Part shown: positions 40,701-51,735 of the stretch, in pieces
Position numbering within the stretch: the stretch's first letter is position 1
Layout: each line of letters begins with the position of its first letter
Assembly: GCA_021399435.1 (NCBI GenBank)
Contig: JAJTUP010000110.1
Coordinates: 116,256-180,255 of the forward strand
DNA from: Diaporthe sp. PMI_573
Lineage: Eukaryota; Ascomycota; Sordariomycetes; Diaporthales; Diaporthaceae
Direction of reading: 5' to 3'
Length of the DNA: 64,000 nucleotides
Position numbers and translations under genes: made by a program
Notes under the pieces: model-generated
What the model saw: only the letters and a program-made list of their open reading frames with translations
What the model was told of the DNA's origin: nothing
The model's database searches: none

Positions 40701-43700
40701 AGTTGTCGTATTTGCGCGGCATAACCGAGTCGTCTCCACATTGGCAGGTCAAACTTCGTAGCATAGTTGGTCATGTAATACATCGCCGCGAGGCTTTTCG
40801 TACTAGTATACATAAAAGACATTTCTTGGTTGTGTCGGAATGCTGAAGCAATGGCCCTGTTGTACGTAACAACCCGGTCGTGGTTCCGCTCAAGCCGGAG
40901 TATGCAATCGTCCCCGATGTTGGTGTGGTCAACTTGGGTCCATGGTGCACCGAAGCGGCAGTAAGCTGTTTTATACTTGTAACAAGTCTCTGTGTGACGA
41001 TGTAGTTGTGAATTGTATGCCACACGGTTCGAGTCTCTTTTAAACGCCTCCCACGCGACGGTTGGGTCCTCACTTTTCAGTTCTTCTAGAGGTGTATACA
41101 CGTCGGGGTGTTCTGCCGCCACCTGTATTGCGTCTTCTTCGTTGAGCGTTTGACAGAAAATACAATCAGACCACGTTTCAATGCGTCGCTTCAAGTCAGC
41201 CTTGATGTCCTCAGTTGCTGGATTAGACTGTCCCTCGGAAAACAATTTGACTATTTGTGGAAGCTGTAGGTTCCCGTTTAGCCAGATCATGCCGTGCAGG
41301 TGTAGCATGCCGCGTTTGTTGGTTTCCACTGAACCTATATAGTGGCTCACCTTGCCCAAGCAGGAGTACTGGTCGACCTGGACCAACTGGGAGAAGAAAA
41401 CGTCAAGTTCCTCTTGGAAAAACCGTACTGCGCTCACGGGGTCTTCAATGCTGAACCTTAATCTGTTGAAATAATCTTCCATCCTCTGGGAAAGGTCCAC
41501 CAACTCTTCCGGCAGTGCAGATTGGCTGACACTCAGCCATTTTTTTATTGGGCTTGTAAGATCATTCGGATTGATCGTAAACCACAGCACGGGAAGTCCA
41601 AAGTTGACGATTGAGCTGTGTATCTTCTGCCGCATTTGAAGCCGAGCCTCTGGAGATAGAGGGAATGAGTAACCAAATGATGAAAGTCGTCTCATGAGGT
41701 CCTGTATGTCGTCATCGAGGGTTTTCCCGGTGTCCTCCATCTCTTTAGCCGCATTCTTTAAACGTTCGGGTGTGAGGCTCTGCCACAGGTTCTTAAATTG
41801 GTGGAATGAGGACTTGCTCATTTGTTGCATGCTTACTCGTCTGTTGTTCGACTTCACGAGTATGTTGAATACGAGAAACTGGAATACAGGGTGACGAGCA
41901 AAGCGGCTGCCATGTCGGAGTAAACAGATTTGGCTCCAGAAACGTAAGCTGAAGCCGTGTTGGGAGTAATTGTCGACCACGGAATATTCCTCATCTCGAG
42001 TTGCGGTCTCTGGTAACCTCGTGATTCTTGCTCCACCCACCCCATGAGGGAATAAGGTCGGGAATGTCTTCGGCCAGAACTCGAGGTCGTTCATATCTGC
42101 AAATTCGTTTCCGTGGCGAACATGTATATACTGTGTTGACGTGTGGGTTGTCCTGAGGTTTATCCTTCCACGATTGCCGTTCGTCGTGCCAACATCCTCG
42201 GAGATCTGGTTTTTGGTTGCGCTTGGATCTTTGAACGTTGCCTGTAGTGCATCTACTGCAAACTGGAGTTGATCCACATCCGTGCTTCTCAGAGAGCTGT
42301 CGGTGTTGAATACGCCGGAAGAGTCGCGTTCATAGATTGTCTCGTCTTCGTCAATCGTTATACTTTCTGTCGCGCCTAAGTGGTCTCCGGTTCCGCGGTT
42401 TATTCTCTCGCCAGCAGTTCTTATTCCTAAGTCTTCCGGCGTGATCTCTCCGGTCTCGTTCTTTTCGCCTCGGTCCTCGGCTGTGGTGTAGTGGGCAGTG
42501 TTCATTTTTTCGTCTACTGTAGGTTCTACGTGATGTGTGCAGGCCCGAATTGCTGACATTACACGGGTGGGTGTCCACCTGGAAAGTCTCTCTGTATCAA
42601 TCTCCACGTTCCTGTAGATAGGATTGTTTTCCTTGAGCCAGACCAACGCTCTTTGTATCACTTGTGGCCGGACTGTCGCATACATACTCAAATCCTTGTC
42701 TGATGGTTCATCTTTGCCGCTCCAGGTGATAAGAAAGTTTTCAAGTGTCGACTCAAGAGTTCGAGGTAGGACGGTAGTAGTCAAGTCGTGGATGTTGTTA
42801 GGGAAAACACATATATGCCCTCTTACGTGCTTCCTGTATTTGGTACCGACCCATTGTAGATCCATGCGCAACTTTGTAATATATCCGAATGGCGTGTTGA
42901 TACTAATGGCTCTCTCTTCGATTGGTGTGAGGTCCTTTAGTTCCTGTGGGTATTGGTGCATGCAACGGAGATGCGGTTGTAGGAATCCGGCGCGTCTCGA
43001 AAGCTTTGCTTGGCCCGGCTGTCCGTTCCGTTGATACGACATTGCAGTGTGGCACTTCTCACAAGTGGGAACCGATGAGGCGGTGCCGTCTGGCAAGTTT
43101 TCTGTTGTGAAGCACTGATTGCAGTCTACAAGTACCTGGATCTGACGTTGGTTCTCCTGGGTGAGATTTCGAAAGTAATCCTGCCACGGCCACGGGTTTT
43201 GGTACAACTCCTTCTTGCGGCACATTATTTGGCACCAGTAGCAGTAGGTGTGTATTAGATTTGAGTGCCCGTGTTCGGTCATGATTTCAGTGTTTGCCTT
43301 GTGGCACCGTCTAGCGGCCTCGACTTGTACGTGTCTTGGTATAGGAGAGAAGCAGCCGAAGTTTATGGAGTCTGCTTGTTTCTGCGCGAACCTTTCCGAC
43401 ATCAATTGTGTTGCAGATTCTAAAAGACATAGCCGCTCTACATCAGTCGCGTCAGGTCTTCTCTGTGGTGGTTGACGTGTTGCGGAACCCGTATCATAGA
43501 TGTCTCGCGTTCGTTTGTTTTTTGAACCAGGAGGACGACCCCGTTTCCGTTGCATGGGAGACTCAGGCACAATGTTTCTTTCGTCTATATGTATCTGTCG
43601 CTGTTGCTTGTCTCTTGAGCCTCGTGGGCGTCCCTGGGTTCCATGTGAAGGACGACCAGACGCAGGCCCTTGCTCGCCCATTTGCGTTTGTTGTCTATTT

Positions 43701-43771
43701 CTTGAGCCGCATGGGCGGCCCCGGGTCTCGTGTCTCGACGGATCATAGTCAGAATCTGGATCAGACATCAT
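37785..43771 (-). CDS. Helitron Rep-helicase (RepHel), 1,979 residues
   Basis: The transposase of the Helitron, which nicks, unwinds and replicates a single strand during rolling-circle movement. Two exons, 43771-39523 and 39475-37785, joined by a 47-nt intron (GTAAGA..AAG), close in frame. The N-terminus has AT-hook-like repeats (GRPCGSRN, GRPRGSRD, GRPPGSKN). Cys-rich blocks (CYWCQIMC; CEKCHTAM) and a Helitron-like N-terminal domain follow. The HUH nuclease has HLHG (about 820) and the tyrosine motif YYMTNYATK (about 1,000). The Pif1-type helicase has Walker A GGSGGVGKSWL (about 1,490), Walker B LVLDELSMV and the final FKAQGRT (about 1,905). Without the intron the Rep and helicase parts would be two ORFs. 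No stop or frameshift is seen, so it may be autonomous. Confidence 0.92.
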
Positions 43772-44523
43772 AATTACGGCTAACAGGTGAGATTTACATA
43801 TGGCGGAGTTTAGAAAATAGTACTGTCTTTGGTCCGCCGACGTGTTGAGTTCTGTCTACCTAGTCTTGCCGGGAAAGTGTCGTAATGCCGTGACCAGCGA
43901 TATTGGCACACACAAACCATGGTCCCCAAGCTTGTTCTGCCTTTACCGAACCCCTACCAGATCCGCATTCCCTTGCCGTCAATAGACATGATAATTTTTC
44001 TTCCCGGTTCAGACTGAGTGTTATCATGGTTTCGAAATTTGTCCCTGGCTAAGATCCGGTTACAGGATTTCACTGGTCTCTACTATTCAGAGCAGTTTGC
44101 ATGATATGGAGGTCAAGGTTTATTTTATTTCTCTTTGTGTGAAATGGTAGGTGGCCTGATTTATTTTGAGTGTTATTGGTTCAGTATGTGTTTCGTCGGA
44201 AGCCCAAATTGGTATCATGTGGGCGCTGTGCCACAGCGCACGATGCTACCCTCATGGTTTGCCAGCAGTGTTTGGGGAAATTTTGATCAATGGGGAACCT
44301 AGAATTCCGCATCATGGTGTCGTCGTGGCACAGCGCACGAGACTCCAATGGTTCGGGACGTTCATGGGGTTGAAACCCACAAATCCCTTCTTCGGTGTAA
44401 TAAACAGCGTCTGTCTATAAAGGACTGTCTTTGTTGATTTACTCGATTACAGTGTTCCTCAACCAGCATCCTGATTCGAACATCTTACATCGCCCACCTA
44501 TCTTTCCGTTCTTATACATCATC
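43772..44523. other. Divergent promoter region between RepHel and its neighbour
   Basis: Holds a near-palindrome GCGCTGTGCCACAGCGC (about 44223-44239), with a related GGCACAGCGCACGAG about 100 bases on (about 44329-44343). The Helitron 5' end could lie here. No gene. Confidence 0.5.
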
Positions 44524-46235
44524 ATGTCTGTTGGTTCTCCCGGTAGTCCATTTCGTGACGACGACGACGCGGACTCTGTCGTTAGCACCGGCCCGTATGC
44601 CTATGAGAGCCCGTGGGAAGCCGCAGCACTCGATGAAGGTGATACAAGTGCGTATACCAACAGCGAAGGTACTATCCGTATCCTGGAACGGACTGTTGCC
44701 GATTTTCCTATCCTTTCGTCTTCTGATTCGATCGACACCTCTGGGAAGAAGACGTACGGGCTTCGTATGATTATGCCCACTCGAATCGGTGATGTTGTGA
44801 ACGTCTATCGGACGGATCATCAGCTGTTCAGCCAGTCCACTCACTTCCGCCTGCCCTTCCCGTTGAGGCCGCACAGTCCCCCGGGAGAGGAGTGCGATAT
44901 TCTACTGAATGATGGTTTGAGTTGGGACATCGACGTGATAGCTCCGGCGTATGCACCGGATGCCGATATGGACTCGGCCAGGCCATTCACGTGGAATATC
45001 GAAGGCTGCTTCCACCCTAACTGGGTTGCTTGGAAGCGTCAGGTGGATGATGAATCCTTTCGCATTTCTGCGGGTCAGAAGCATTGGTCTACGGCAATTG
45101 CTCAGTTTTTCATCCCTGTTGAAAGGGGTCTTCAAAAGTCGGTCCCCCTGTGTTGATAACTTTCCACGGTTCGTATGCTGACCTGTTGTTTACAGAGCAG
45201 GGAATACCTTTGATAAAAGCATCGAGTTCCCGGAAGATTCTATGACCGTTCATGGATAACTATGGTGTCTGCGACCCTAACAAGTATCGATGGAGGGATA
45301 TGGGTGTTTTACCTCCGTGGTTGGATGAGTCCGAGAGAACCAACACGATGGGTTTCTTGAGGATGGGTACCCGTTTCAATATGAAGAAGCTTGGCCAGGA
45401 TAGATCGTCGAAATTGCCGGCGAGTGGTGACTATCCCTTCCATGTCCTTCTTTACTGGCCCCGGGCGGCTACTTTCTGGCGAGAGAAGAAGTGGGCCGCA
45501 ACGATTAAGCGGGATGGCTTCTTCCATGTGGATGGTCGCACCGTCCATTTTGTCGGGAAGATGATTGGTTTACTGAAGACGTCACTTCTCTGTGATGTGC
45601 CACTGGGTGTGTTCATACCAGTCATCGTCCCCGAGCAGCTATATATCGTTGGCGACGGCGGTTCCGGGTCTGGAGGTGGTAGCAGCCAGTTTGCCGGACT
45701 GAAGACAAGGACAACACCCAAGAAGAGTGTCAAGAGTTCCGATGTCAACCCGTTCGGGAGTCCTGTTGTCGGGACTTCGTCTGCCAGTTTGTCTCCTTCC
45801 GCTGCCAGGGGACGTTCAGCTCAGAAGCGGGGTCCTAGTGCCCAGAAGGCCCTGAAGGCACGGATGGACGCTTTATTGGGTGCTGGTACTGCAACATCGT
45901 CCGGGGCACCAAAAGCAAGCGGTGGAACTCGGGACTCGATATCTGGCGGCATTGTTGGTCCTGATACTGCCCTACAGTTCAGCATCACAGATGATCGTTC
46001 AGGGGGGGAGGGTTCGCCGGACCGATTCTATGATGCGCCTCCTTCATCACAGCCGGGTAATGCGATGGAAGTTGATCCTGTGGGATCGGGTGGTTTTGAT
46101 GGCGCTGTTGATCTAGGGGAGGCGGAACATTCAGACGAGGAACCCAGAGCGCGGGGTAAGAAAAGAAACCGGGCTGGCAGGGGAGCATTGTCTGAAAAGG
46201 CTGCTGGAAAGAGGCGTGCGGGTACGCGGCGTTGA
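44524..46235 (+). CDS. Unknown protein beside the Helitron, one apparent frameshift
   Basis: Exon 1 44524-45137, a 58-nt intron (GTCGGT..CAG), then exon 2 from 45196 to the stop at 46235. At about 45252 one base seems missing: the frame running SIEFPEDSMTVHG must shift to continue with DNYGVCDPNKYRWRDMG. The total is about 550 residues. The N-terminus is acidic (RDDDDADS). The centre has aromatic, beta-rich segments (HPNWVAWKRQVDD; YPFHVLLYWPRAATFW; FFHVDGRTVHFVGKMIGLLK) that could be an OB-type fold, a guess only. The tail is Gly/Ser-rich and then basic (KKRNRAGRG), nuclear-like. It is transcribed away from RepHel with a GGTCCGC palindrome 81 bases after its stop. If the frameshift is real the gene is dead; otherwise it may be a sequence error or two genes. 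Confidence 0.6.
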
Positions 46236-46315
46236 ACTCGTCGTTGGTTGATCGTGCTACTGGTTTATTACTTGCGCCTTTCTCTTAGTTTTCTACTTTA
46301 GCTTGGGAGGTTCGT

Positions 46316-46330
46316 GGTCCGCCGCGGACC
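46316..46330. repeat. GGTCCGC-armed palindrome, copy 3
   Basis: Seven-base arms (GGTCCGC / GCGGACC) around one C, 81 bases after the stop of the Helitron-adjacent gene. On the plus strand it is followed within a few bases by CTTCTGAGG, which includes a CTGA tetranucleotide of the CTRR type. Confidence 0.8.
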
Positions 46331-49300
46331 GACCTTCTGAGGCCAGGAATTTGGCCACACCCAAAACAAGAAAAGGAGTTAGAACCAGCCCAAGAAATCG
46401 CTCGACCAGCCAAAAGGAAGAATGCCCAGTCGGAATCTACTCGACCAGGTCAAGGAAACACGACGACCAGCCAGAACAACGAGTTTACTAGTCTATTTCG
46501 AAACCTACCAAGTCAATCATTACCGGCCGGAAAGGCCACCAGCAGAAACATTCTCATTTCCAGACGCCAATCCCGGATCCACCATACCAAACTCCGACCA
46601 GTCAACATTTTCATTCACCATAGAACTCCAGTCGGAAACACCAACCTCCCCTTCCGAGCGCAACCAAGCCTCCTGCACCACCATTCCACCAGCCTCCTCT
46701 GTGGAACCACGACGGGCAGCCTCGGCGGATTGCTCCGCGATGCGTCGCTGCTCAGCACCAGGACGGATGAAGAGTCAGGACATATAAGGATATGGTCATC
46801 ACCACAGTAAATAGCTTTCGTAGAACGGACTCTTCAGTCGTCAATCTAAGTATTCAGTCCAACAACAACAGTGTTTTCATATACGGATCAGTCAAGTACC
46901 ACCTCTACGCCTTTCTACCCCTACAAGTTACCTACTGAACCCTACAAAGGTTTGGTGTGATCATTACATACGGATGCGGATATTCGCCTCCTTAGGAGAC
47001 TATTAGAAAATAATGAATTACACTTAGATGTAAGATTCGAGCCCTACGTGCAGCTGTTCTTTTGTTATTCTTTTTACCGTTCAAAACCTAAAGAATGGCC
47101 CTTGTGAGCTTCGAAGAAGCTATCCACACAATATAGTGTCTACGGAATTACGTTTTCGTAGTAATTTCTCATGACTATTGAAAACGAACCGCCGAATAGA
47201 TATATAGGGGGCCTGTTCTGCCGGTTGTCCCAGCCAGTCTGAGACTACCCCGACGCGAGAGAGAGAGAAAAGAAGGACTAGAAGGGCCCTTACGGCCAGA
47301 GGGCCGTAGAGGAAAAGAGGTCACTTTAGACACTTGGCCACGAGGAATCGTTTTTTTCGAAATCAAAAGGAATAGAATTGGGTTGCTGGTTATCTGATCA
47401 GAATCAGAGAAAGCAATGCCTAGTCCTAGGGTATTTATAGTACTCTTCGGAGAAATCTCGCACTGAATAGCTATCTGAACCACCGTGCCCTGCAACACCA
47501 TATACCTTAACTGAGTCGTTTTTACCCATATAGCCGTGTGGATATAGTAGGTAAAACCTATTATAATTTTAAGATCAATATTTCATGTACCTTCGAATGG
47601 TACTACTCAAAAACCCGGCATTAGATAGATATGGTGCGTGATTGGATCGCGCTTCTGGAAAGGACAGGATTGTGGTTGGGCTTGGATCCAGCATCTAGAC
47701 TGGCTCCGGCATTACCGTCGCCCGCGTTTGTGGTCGAAGACATGTTTCACTTGTGATAAGCGACTTGCTGAAATTGGCCAACGGTTAGCAATCCGTCAAT
47801 GCAGGTAGCTGGTGGTCGAAGATTTCTCAAAAAGCTTGATCGCTCGAAACTCGAGCCGAGGGACTGCGATCTTTTGGTGGTCTTTTGAGTTTGACAGCCA
47901 ATGCTGATAACAGAGGCAAGCCAAGTTGGAAAGTGGAGTCGCAAGAAAGAGAGGCCTTGCTCGAAGCCCTGGGTGTTTGCTTTATGACGAAAAAGCTTTA
48001 TGATGAAAAACTTTGTGATACGTTGCAGACGCTGCAAAAAGAAAACCTGCAAGTTTGGGGCTTCTGTTGTCGTCCAAATTGGAAGGGGCGTACGTGGCAG
48101 CGATGTTCAAGCTGGAGCAGAGCACTAAGCTGAACATCTGCTAGAGCGGATGGGAGCAGAGTCCGTGGCAGAGGCAAGCAACTGGCTTACATGGTTTCAG
48201 CAATGATACCCACAATGCCATCAAAATGGGACCATGGAAGTATATAGCAGTTATGATTCAGTCTTAGAACTGCTTTCAACTTCGACCACATCATCAAGGC
48301 CTCTTGTGCTGCCTCATCATCCAGCCCAAGTGTTGTATGACAGCAGGTGTCACATCCATTTTAACATGAGGTCGTGTGCTCGGGCGTATGACCCCCCGCT
48401 TGGCTGCCTGCATGCGGCTGAAAACACTATTCCTAAGCAGTGGAATGATAGCTGCATTCCATACAGGTTGCTGATAGCCCGCCTTGGATGCAAGGGAATG
48501 TCCCGCAAGGCCACATGCATCTCAAGCGCCCGAAGTGGCTGTGAACCCTCTCCATTCTCCCCCAGAAACCATGATAAGCTGTCCCGCGTCCAGCCGTCAA
48601 GTTGTCGATCCAGCTCACCAGCCAGGGGGCACACCTGCCGAATGGCGTTAGCACGGACTGGAACAGAGGCGGAGGGACGCCACCATGCGTCGGTGAGCCT
48701 GATAATTATCTGGTAGCCGAAGCTTTCGACTGACTCTTCTTGTAGGAAAATCTCTTACGTGTCTGATCCTTCATGGGAAACCTGTCTAGCATACCATTTC
48801 ATCTCGTAACCACTTTTTTCGATGATGGGGATGTTCGTGGCTCCTACCTTGGATCACTCATTCTATAGGTGATGGACTCGTTGGAGATAGGTCAGACCGG
48901 ATCTCCCGGTGAACCGAGTATTCCGATATCCGGTCCAGGAAGCAAACGAAATATGCATCTGGCACCTATGCATAGATGCATATTGGGCCCACAGCCATTC
49001 AGCTGCCACTGCAGCCCCGCTCAAGGTCTCGAATAGTACAGTTGGAAAGCCTTACCCAACTGCTACTAAAGGAGCGTTGAGAAATTCATTCAAATGAAAG
49101 TTCGTTATGCCGATATCATAGCCTGGCAAGATGGCAAATTACAGGTACAACCCTTTGCCCAAGACTCCTGGAGCAAAGGCAATCAGACTAGCGACAATAC
49201 ATCCTGGAGTCGGCGATGATGAAGTACTCGTCGATCTGCACATCGAGACCTTTACGACGCACAGCCCACTGCAGGAGCGCTAAAAGAACCGACCAGATAA

Positions 49301-49935
49301 GTTCAAGGGACATCAGGGGATCTCTTATGCGCAAGCCGTGTCTCTCAGCGCTTTCCAGATGTTACATGACGATCCACATTTACTCGCGGGCAATCGGAGG
49401 TTTAGCATGGCATTGTGGCTGGCTGGAAGGAAAAGGCGGGAGACCATGCGTACGACGTATTTCTCACCATTGGCTTGCCCAGTACTTCTCATCATAAGAA
49501 TCTCTCCCCTGTCCAAGCGTGGGGTGATGGAAAGAAAGGACAGGGAAGGAAAGGGGGAAATTCTTCGCGCAGAGTTCGCCGTCTTAAGTACTCTTGATAA
49601 ATCGCCTCAGCCTAGGGTGCGTCAGAGTCAAGATCATAACTCTACGGCTGGTTTAAACGTCATGAATCTAGAGAACAGGCGGCCTCCGGCATTGCCTGAG
49701 CCAGGCAACAGTCAAATCCCTGATTGAAACCGCAAATTATCATAGATACGCACGATTGCTAGTCGCCATCTTGTCTGTATAGATATAAGCAGAAAAGCTA
49801 CCCCACGCTTTACACACGCCCTTCACATCCCTCTATGCTGTTTATACCTTCTATATCTTTCACATCCTTCATGCCTCACTATATAATATGTATTAACCCT
49901 AGCTTGTATTGCATTTTTGCCCAGCCCACAGCCGA
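46331..49935. other. About 3.6 kb without a firm gene
   Basis: From 46360 to 46790 the plus strand has overlapping Ser/Thr/Pro-rich frames (AQSESTRPGQGNTTTSQ; FPDANPGSTIPNSD) that may be a decayed element or gene. From 46930 to 47640 it is AT-rich with one 23-bp interrupted palindrome (CTTACGGCCAGAGGGCCGTAGAG, about 47289-47311). From 47740 to 49730 only mutually overlapping frames occur; 48350-48634 (minus) and 47885-48133 (plus) are the most protein-like and are unrecognised. Confidence 0.4.
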
Positions 49936-50448
49936 TCATGCTTCAGGCAAATCAATGTAAGCAATCAATGTTGGCTTGGGGCCCGACACCATCTCGAGCT
50001 TTGAAACATATCCCTGGGCCTGGATCCCTGACTGCGTCGCCTCATCTGAGTAAGGCAGAGACATGTGGGCTTCGACCCCGATCATGTCAGACGGAATTTC
50101 CAGGAATATAGAATTGACTCTGCTCTTTCCATCCTCCTCCAGGGGAGCAGTCAGAAACATGCGGGCTTCCACATGTTTTCCGGCTTTATCGTGAGAATCT
50201 GAGGGGTCTGCTATGGAGACGTGTTAGCGAAGGACGTTGAGATGCCGGCGGTGTCGCTATCCTACTTTCAAGTCCTAAAATTTGGCGAGCCTCAAGAGCC
50301 TCTACAATTGAATACCTTGAATCAGTCATACTTCTCCATAATAGGAAGATCTTTTAATCAAATCACCTTTATCAACAAACACTGAGGGCTGAGGCATGGC
50401 GGAACCCTGAAGTGTAAGCAAAGCGGCAATGAAAGGAAGAGTATTCAT
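49936..50448 (-). CDS. Small secreted cysteine-free protein, 118 residues
   Basis: Two exons, 50448-50367 and 50210-49936, joined by a 156-nt intron (GTGATT..TAG), close in frame. The first exon encodes a signal peptide (MNTLPFIAALLTLQGSAM) that the single long frame misses. The mature part is acidic with alternating beta-like segments (RVNSIFLEIPSDMIGVEAHM; PKPTLIAYIDLPEA) and has no Cys. There is no known domain. Small size, secretion and a repeat-rich setting fit an effector-like or wall-associated protein, which is inference only. Confidence 0.65.
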
Positions 50449-51559
50449 ATTTCCGAAAGTTGAATTGTAATTTGGGATTATCAAATTGTTCTGGGCTTCA
50501 TAAGCAAAGTGCTGCGGTAGAGTCTCCTACATCAAAATAGAATCCGGCCGGGATGTTCCACAGTTTTATAGGCCTCAAAAGTATCAACTCAAGCTACAGT
50601 ACTACAGTACTATTTATCGGCTAACTTCGAACGTCCGATGGTTTTTTACTGTAACCTGTATTGTACATTGTCTTGAAAACGTTTTTTCACGACGTACCGT
50701 ACTTAGCAAAAGTATGCTTAAAGAATAGACGTTTCGAGCCCGCGGTCTGTACTGTACCGTAAGAGGAAAATGAACAAGCAAGGATTTCTGTTACAGGATC
50801 TTGACTTCCTATTGCCGCTGCTAGCACGTATTCTTGGGGTTATCAGTACTTTGGAAGTCCGCAGTTGTCACATCGCCGTCAACGCGGTCCGCTGCGGACC
50901 GCCTCCTCAGCACCACCCACCTTCCCCTCGACTCTTAATTTCTTGGCACGCTACTGTTAGCACCCTGCTAGAAATTACGCCATTTTACTATGGCACGCAC
51001 AACTTTGGCCTAACAAGCGGTCAAAAACGCGAAAACTTCGAAACTTGCTTTCGAGATCCGACAACTGCGCAAGCGACGAGACGACGCACCTCCTCGCGTG
51101 GCCATCACGAACTTGGAGTAGACCTTGCCCCATCTATATCCAACGTTAGGGAAGGCGTGATGGCTTCTTCCCCCCCGCGCAACGGCGAGGACTACTACCT
51201 CCTCCCCGCTCGACCTTCGAGGCCAACCGGCAACAGCGAGGACTACCACACCTCCCTGCTCGAAACGACACGACGGCGGTCGCTACACTACCCTGAGAGG
51301 TTTCCCCTACGAGGTTTCCCTCTCAGTTTTTGGGAATCCAGGTAGTAATGAAGCTTGGTGGAATGTTATGGACCTACAACCGGCGGTAGGAAAATAGCGA
51401 GAACGGCTTTGGCTTAGCATCACTGGATGAGATTTGTCTAATGGGTTGACTTGATTGTTATAAAGGGGATATCCCTTACCTAGCTAGACACGCCCTGTAC
51501 CCTCTGAGATCAAGGTCTGGTCGTACCGCTTGCGGTGCGGCCCCCGGCGTAAAACAATA
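50449..51559. other. About 1.1 kb with palindrome copy 4 and no firm gene
   Basis: A 191-codon plus-strand frame (50770-51345) crosses the palindrome at 50884 and a Ser/Arg-rich, internally repeated region (GEDYYLLPARPSRPTG / SEDYHTSLLETTRRR). I judge it an accidental ORF. Confidence 0.4.
50884..50902. repeat. GGTCCGC-armed palindrome, copy 4
   Basis: Nine-base arms (GCGGTCCGC / GCGGACCGC) around one T. The bases after it (CTCCTCAGCACCACC) resemble those at 51574-51587, inside the pogo fragment, so it may be a displaced end of that element. Confidence 0.85.
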
Positions 51560-51735
51560 TCATCATCATCATCCTCAGCACCACCATTTCACCAGCTAGC
51601 CGCTTCCCCTTTTGTTTCTCTTCAATTATCACCTGGGAATCCTCGATACTAAGTGCTCCCCCCAGCTGCACTCGTGTTCTTTTAGCCCTCCGGCCCTTGG
51701 CGAGCCCTATATTAGCCTTCTAGGCGTTGGACTGG
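51560..51735 (-). pseudogene. Fragment of a pogo transposase related to element 2
   Basis: The reverse complement matches about 14580-14745 of pogo element 2 (coding KRRRAKRTRVQLGGALSIEE) with over 90% identity by eye. Only this C-terminal part of the coding region is left, and it breaks off before the zinc knuckle. Confidence 0.85.

Larger units (their letters stand above)
37670..43771 (-). mobile_element. Helitron rolling-circle transposon, ends not defined
   Basis: Defined by an intact RepHel gene. The low-coordinate limit is set at the hairpin at 37670 and the high-coordinate limit at the RepHel start; the true 5' TC end must lie beyond 43771. It is possible that the divergent gene at 44524-46235 is also inside, because another GGTCCGC palindrome follows it. 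Helitrons insert between A and T without duplicating the target, so no direct repeats are expected. Confidence 0.7.

Noticed and set aside
46360..46787. Ser/Pro-rich protein gene on the plus strand after the Helitron neighbour.
   Set aside because: All three plus frames look similarly rich in Ser, Thr and Pro, none has a convincing start or splice pattern, and no family was recognised.
50770..51345. A 191-codon plus-strand ORF taken as a gene.
   Set aside because: It crosses the GGTCCGC palindrome and a locally repeated Arg/Ser-rich stretch, and it has no recognisable domain.
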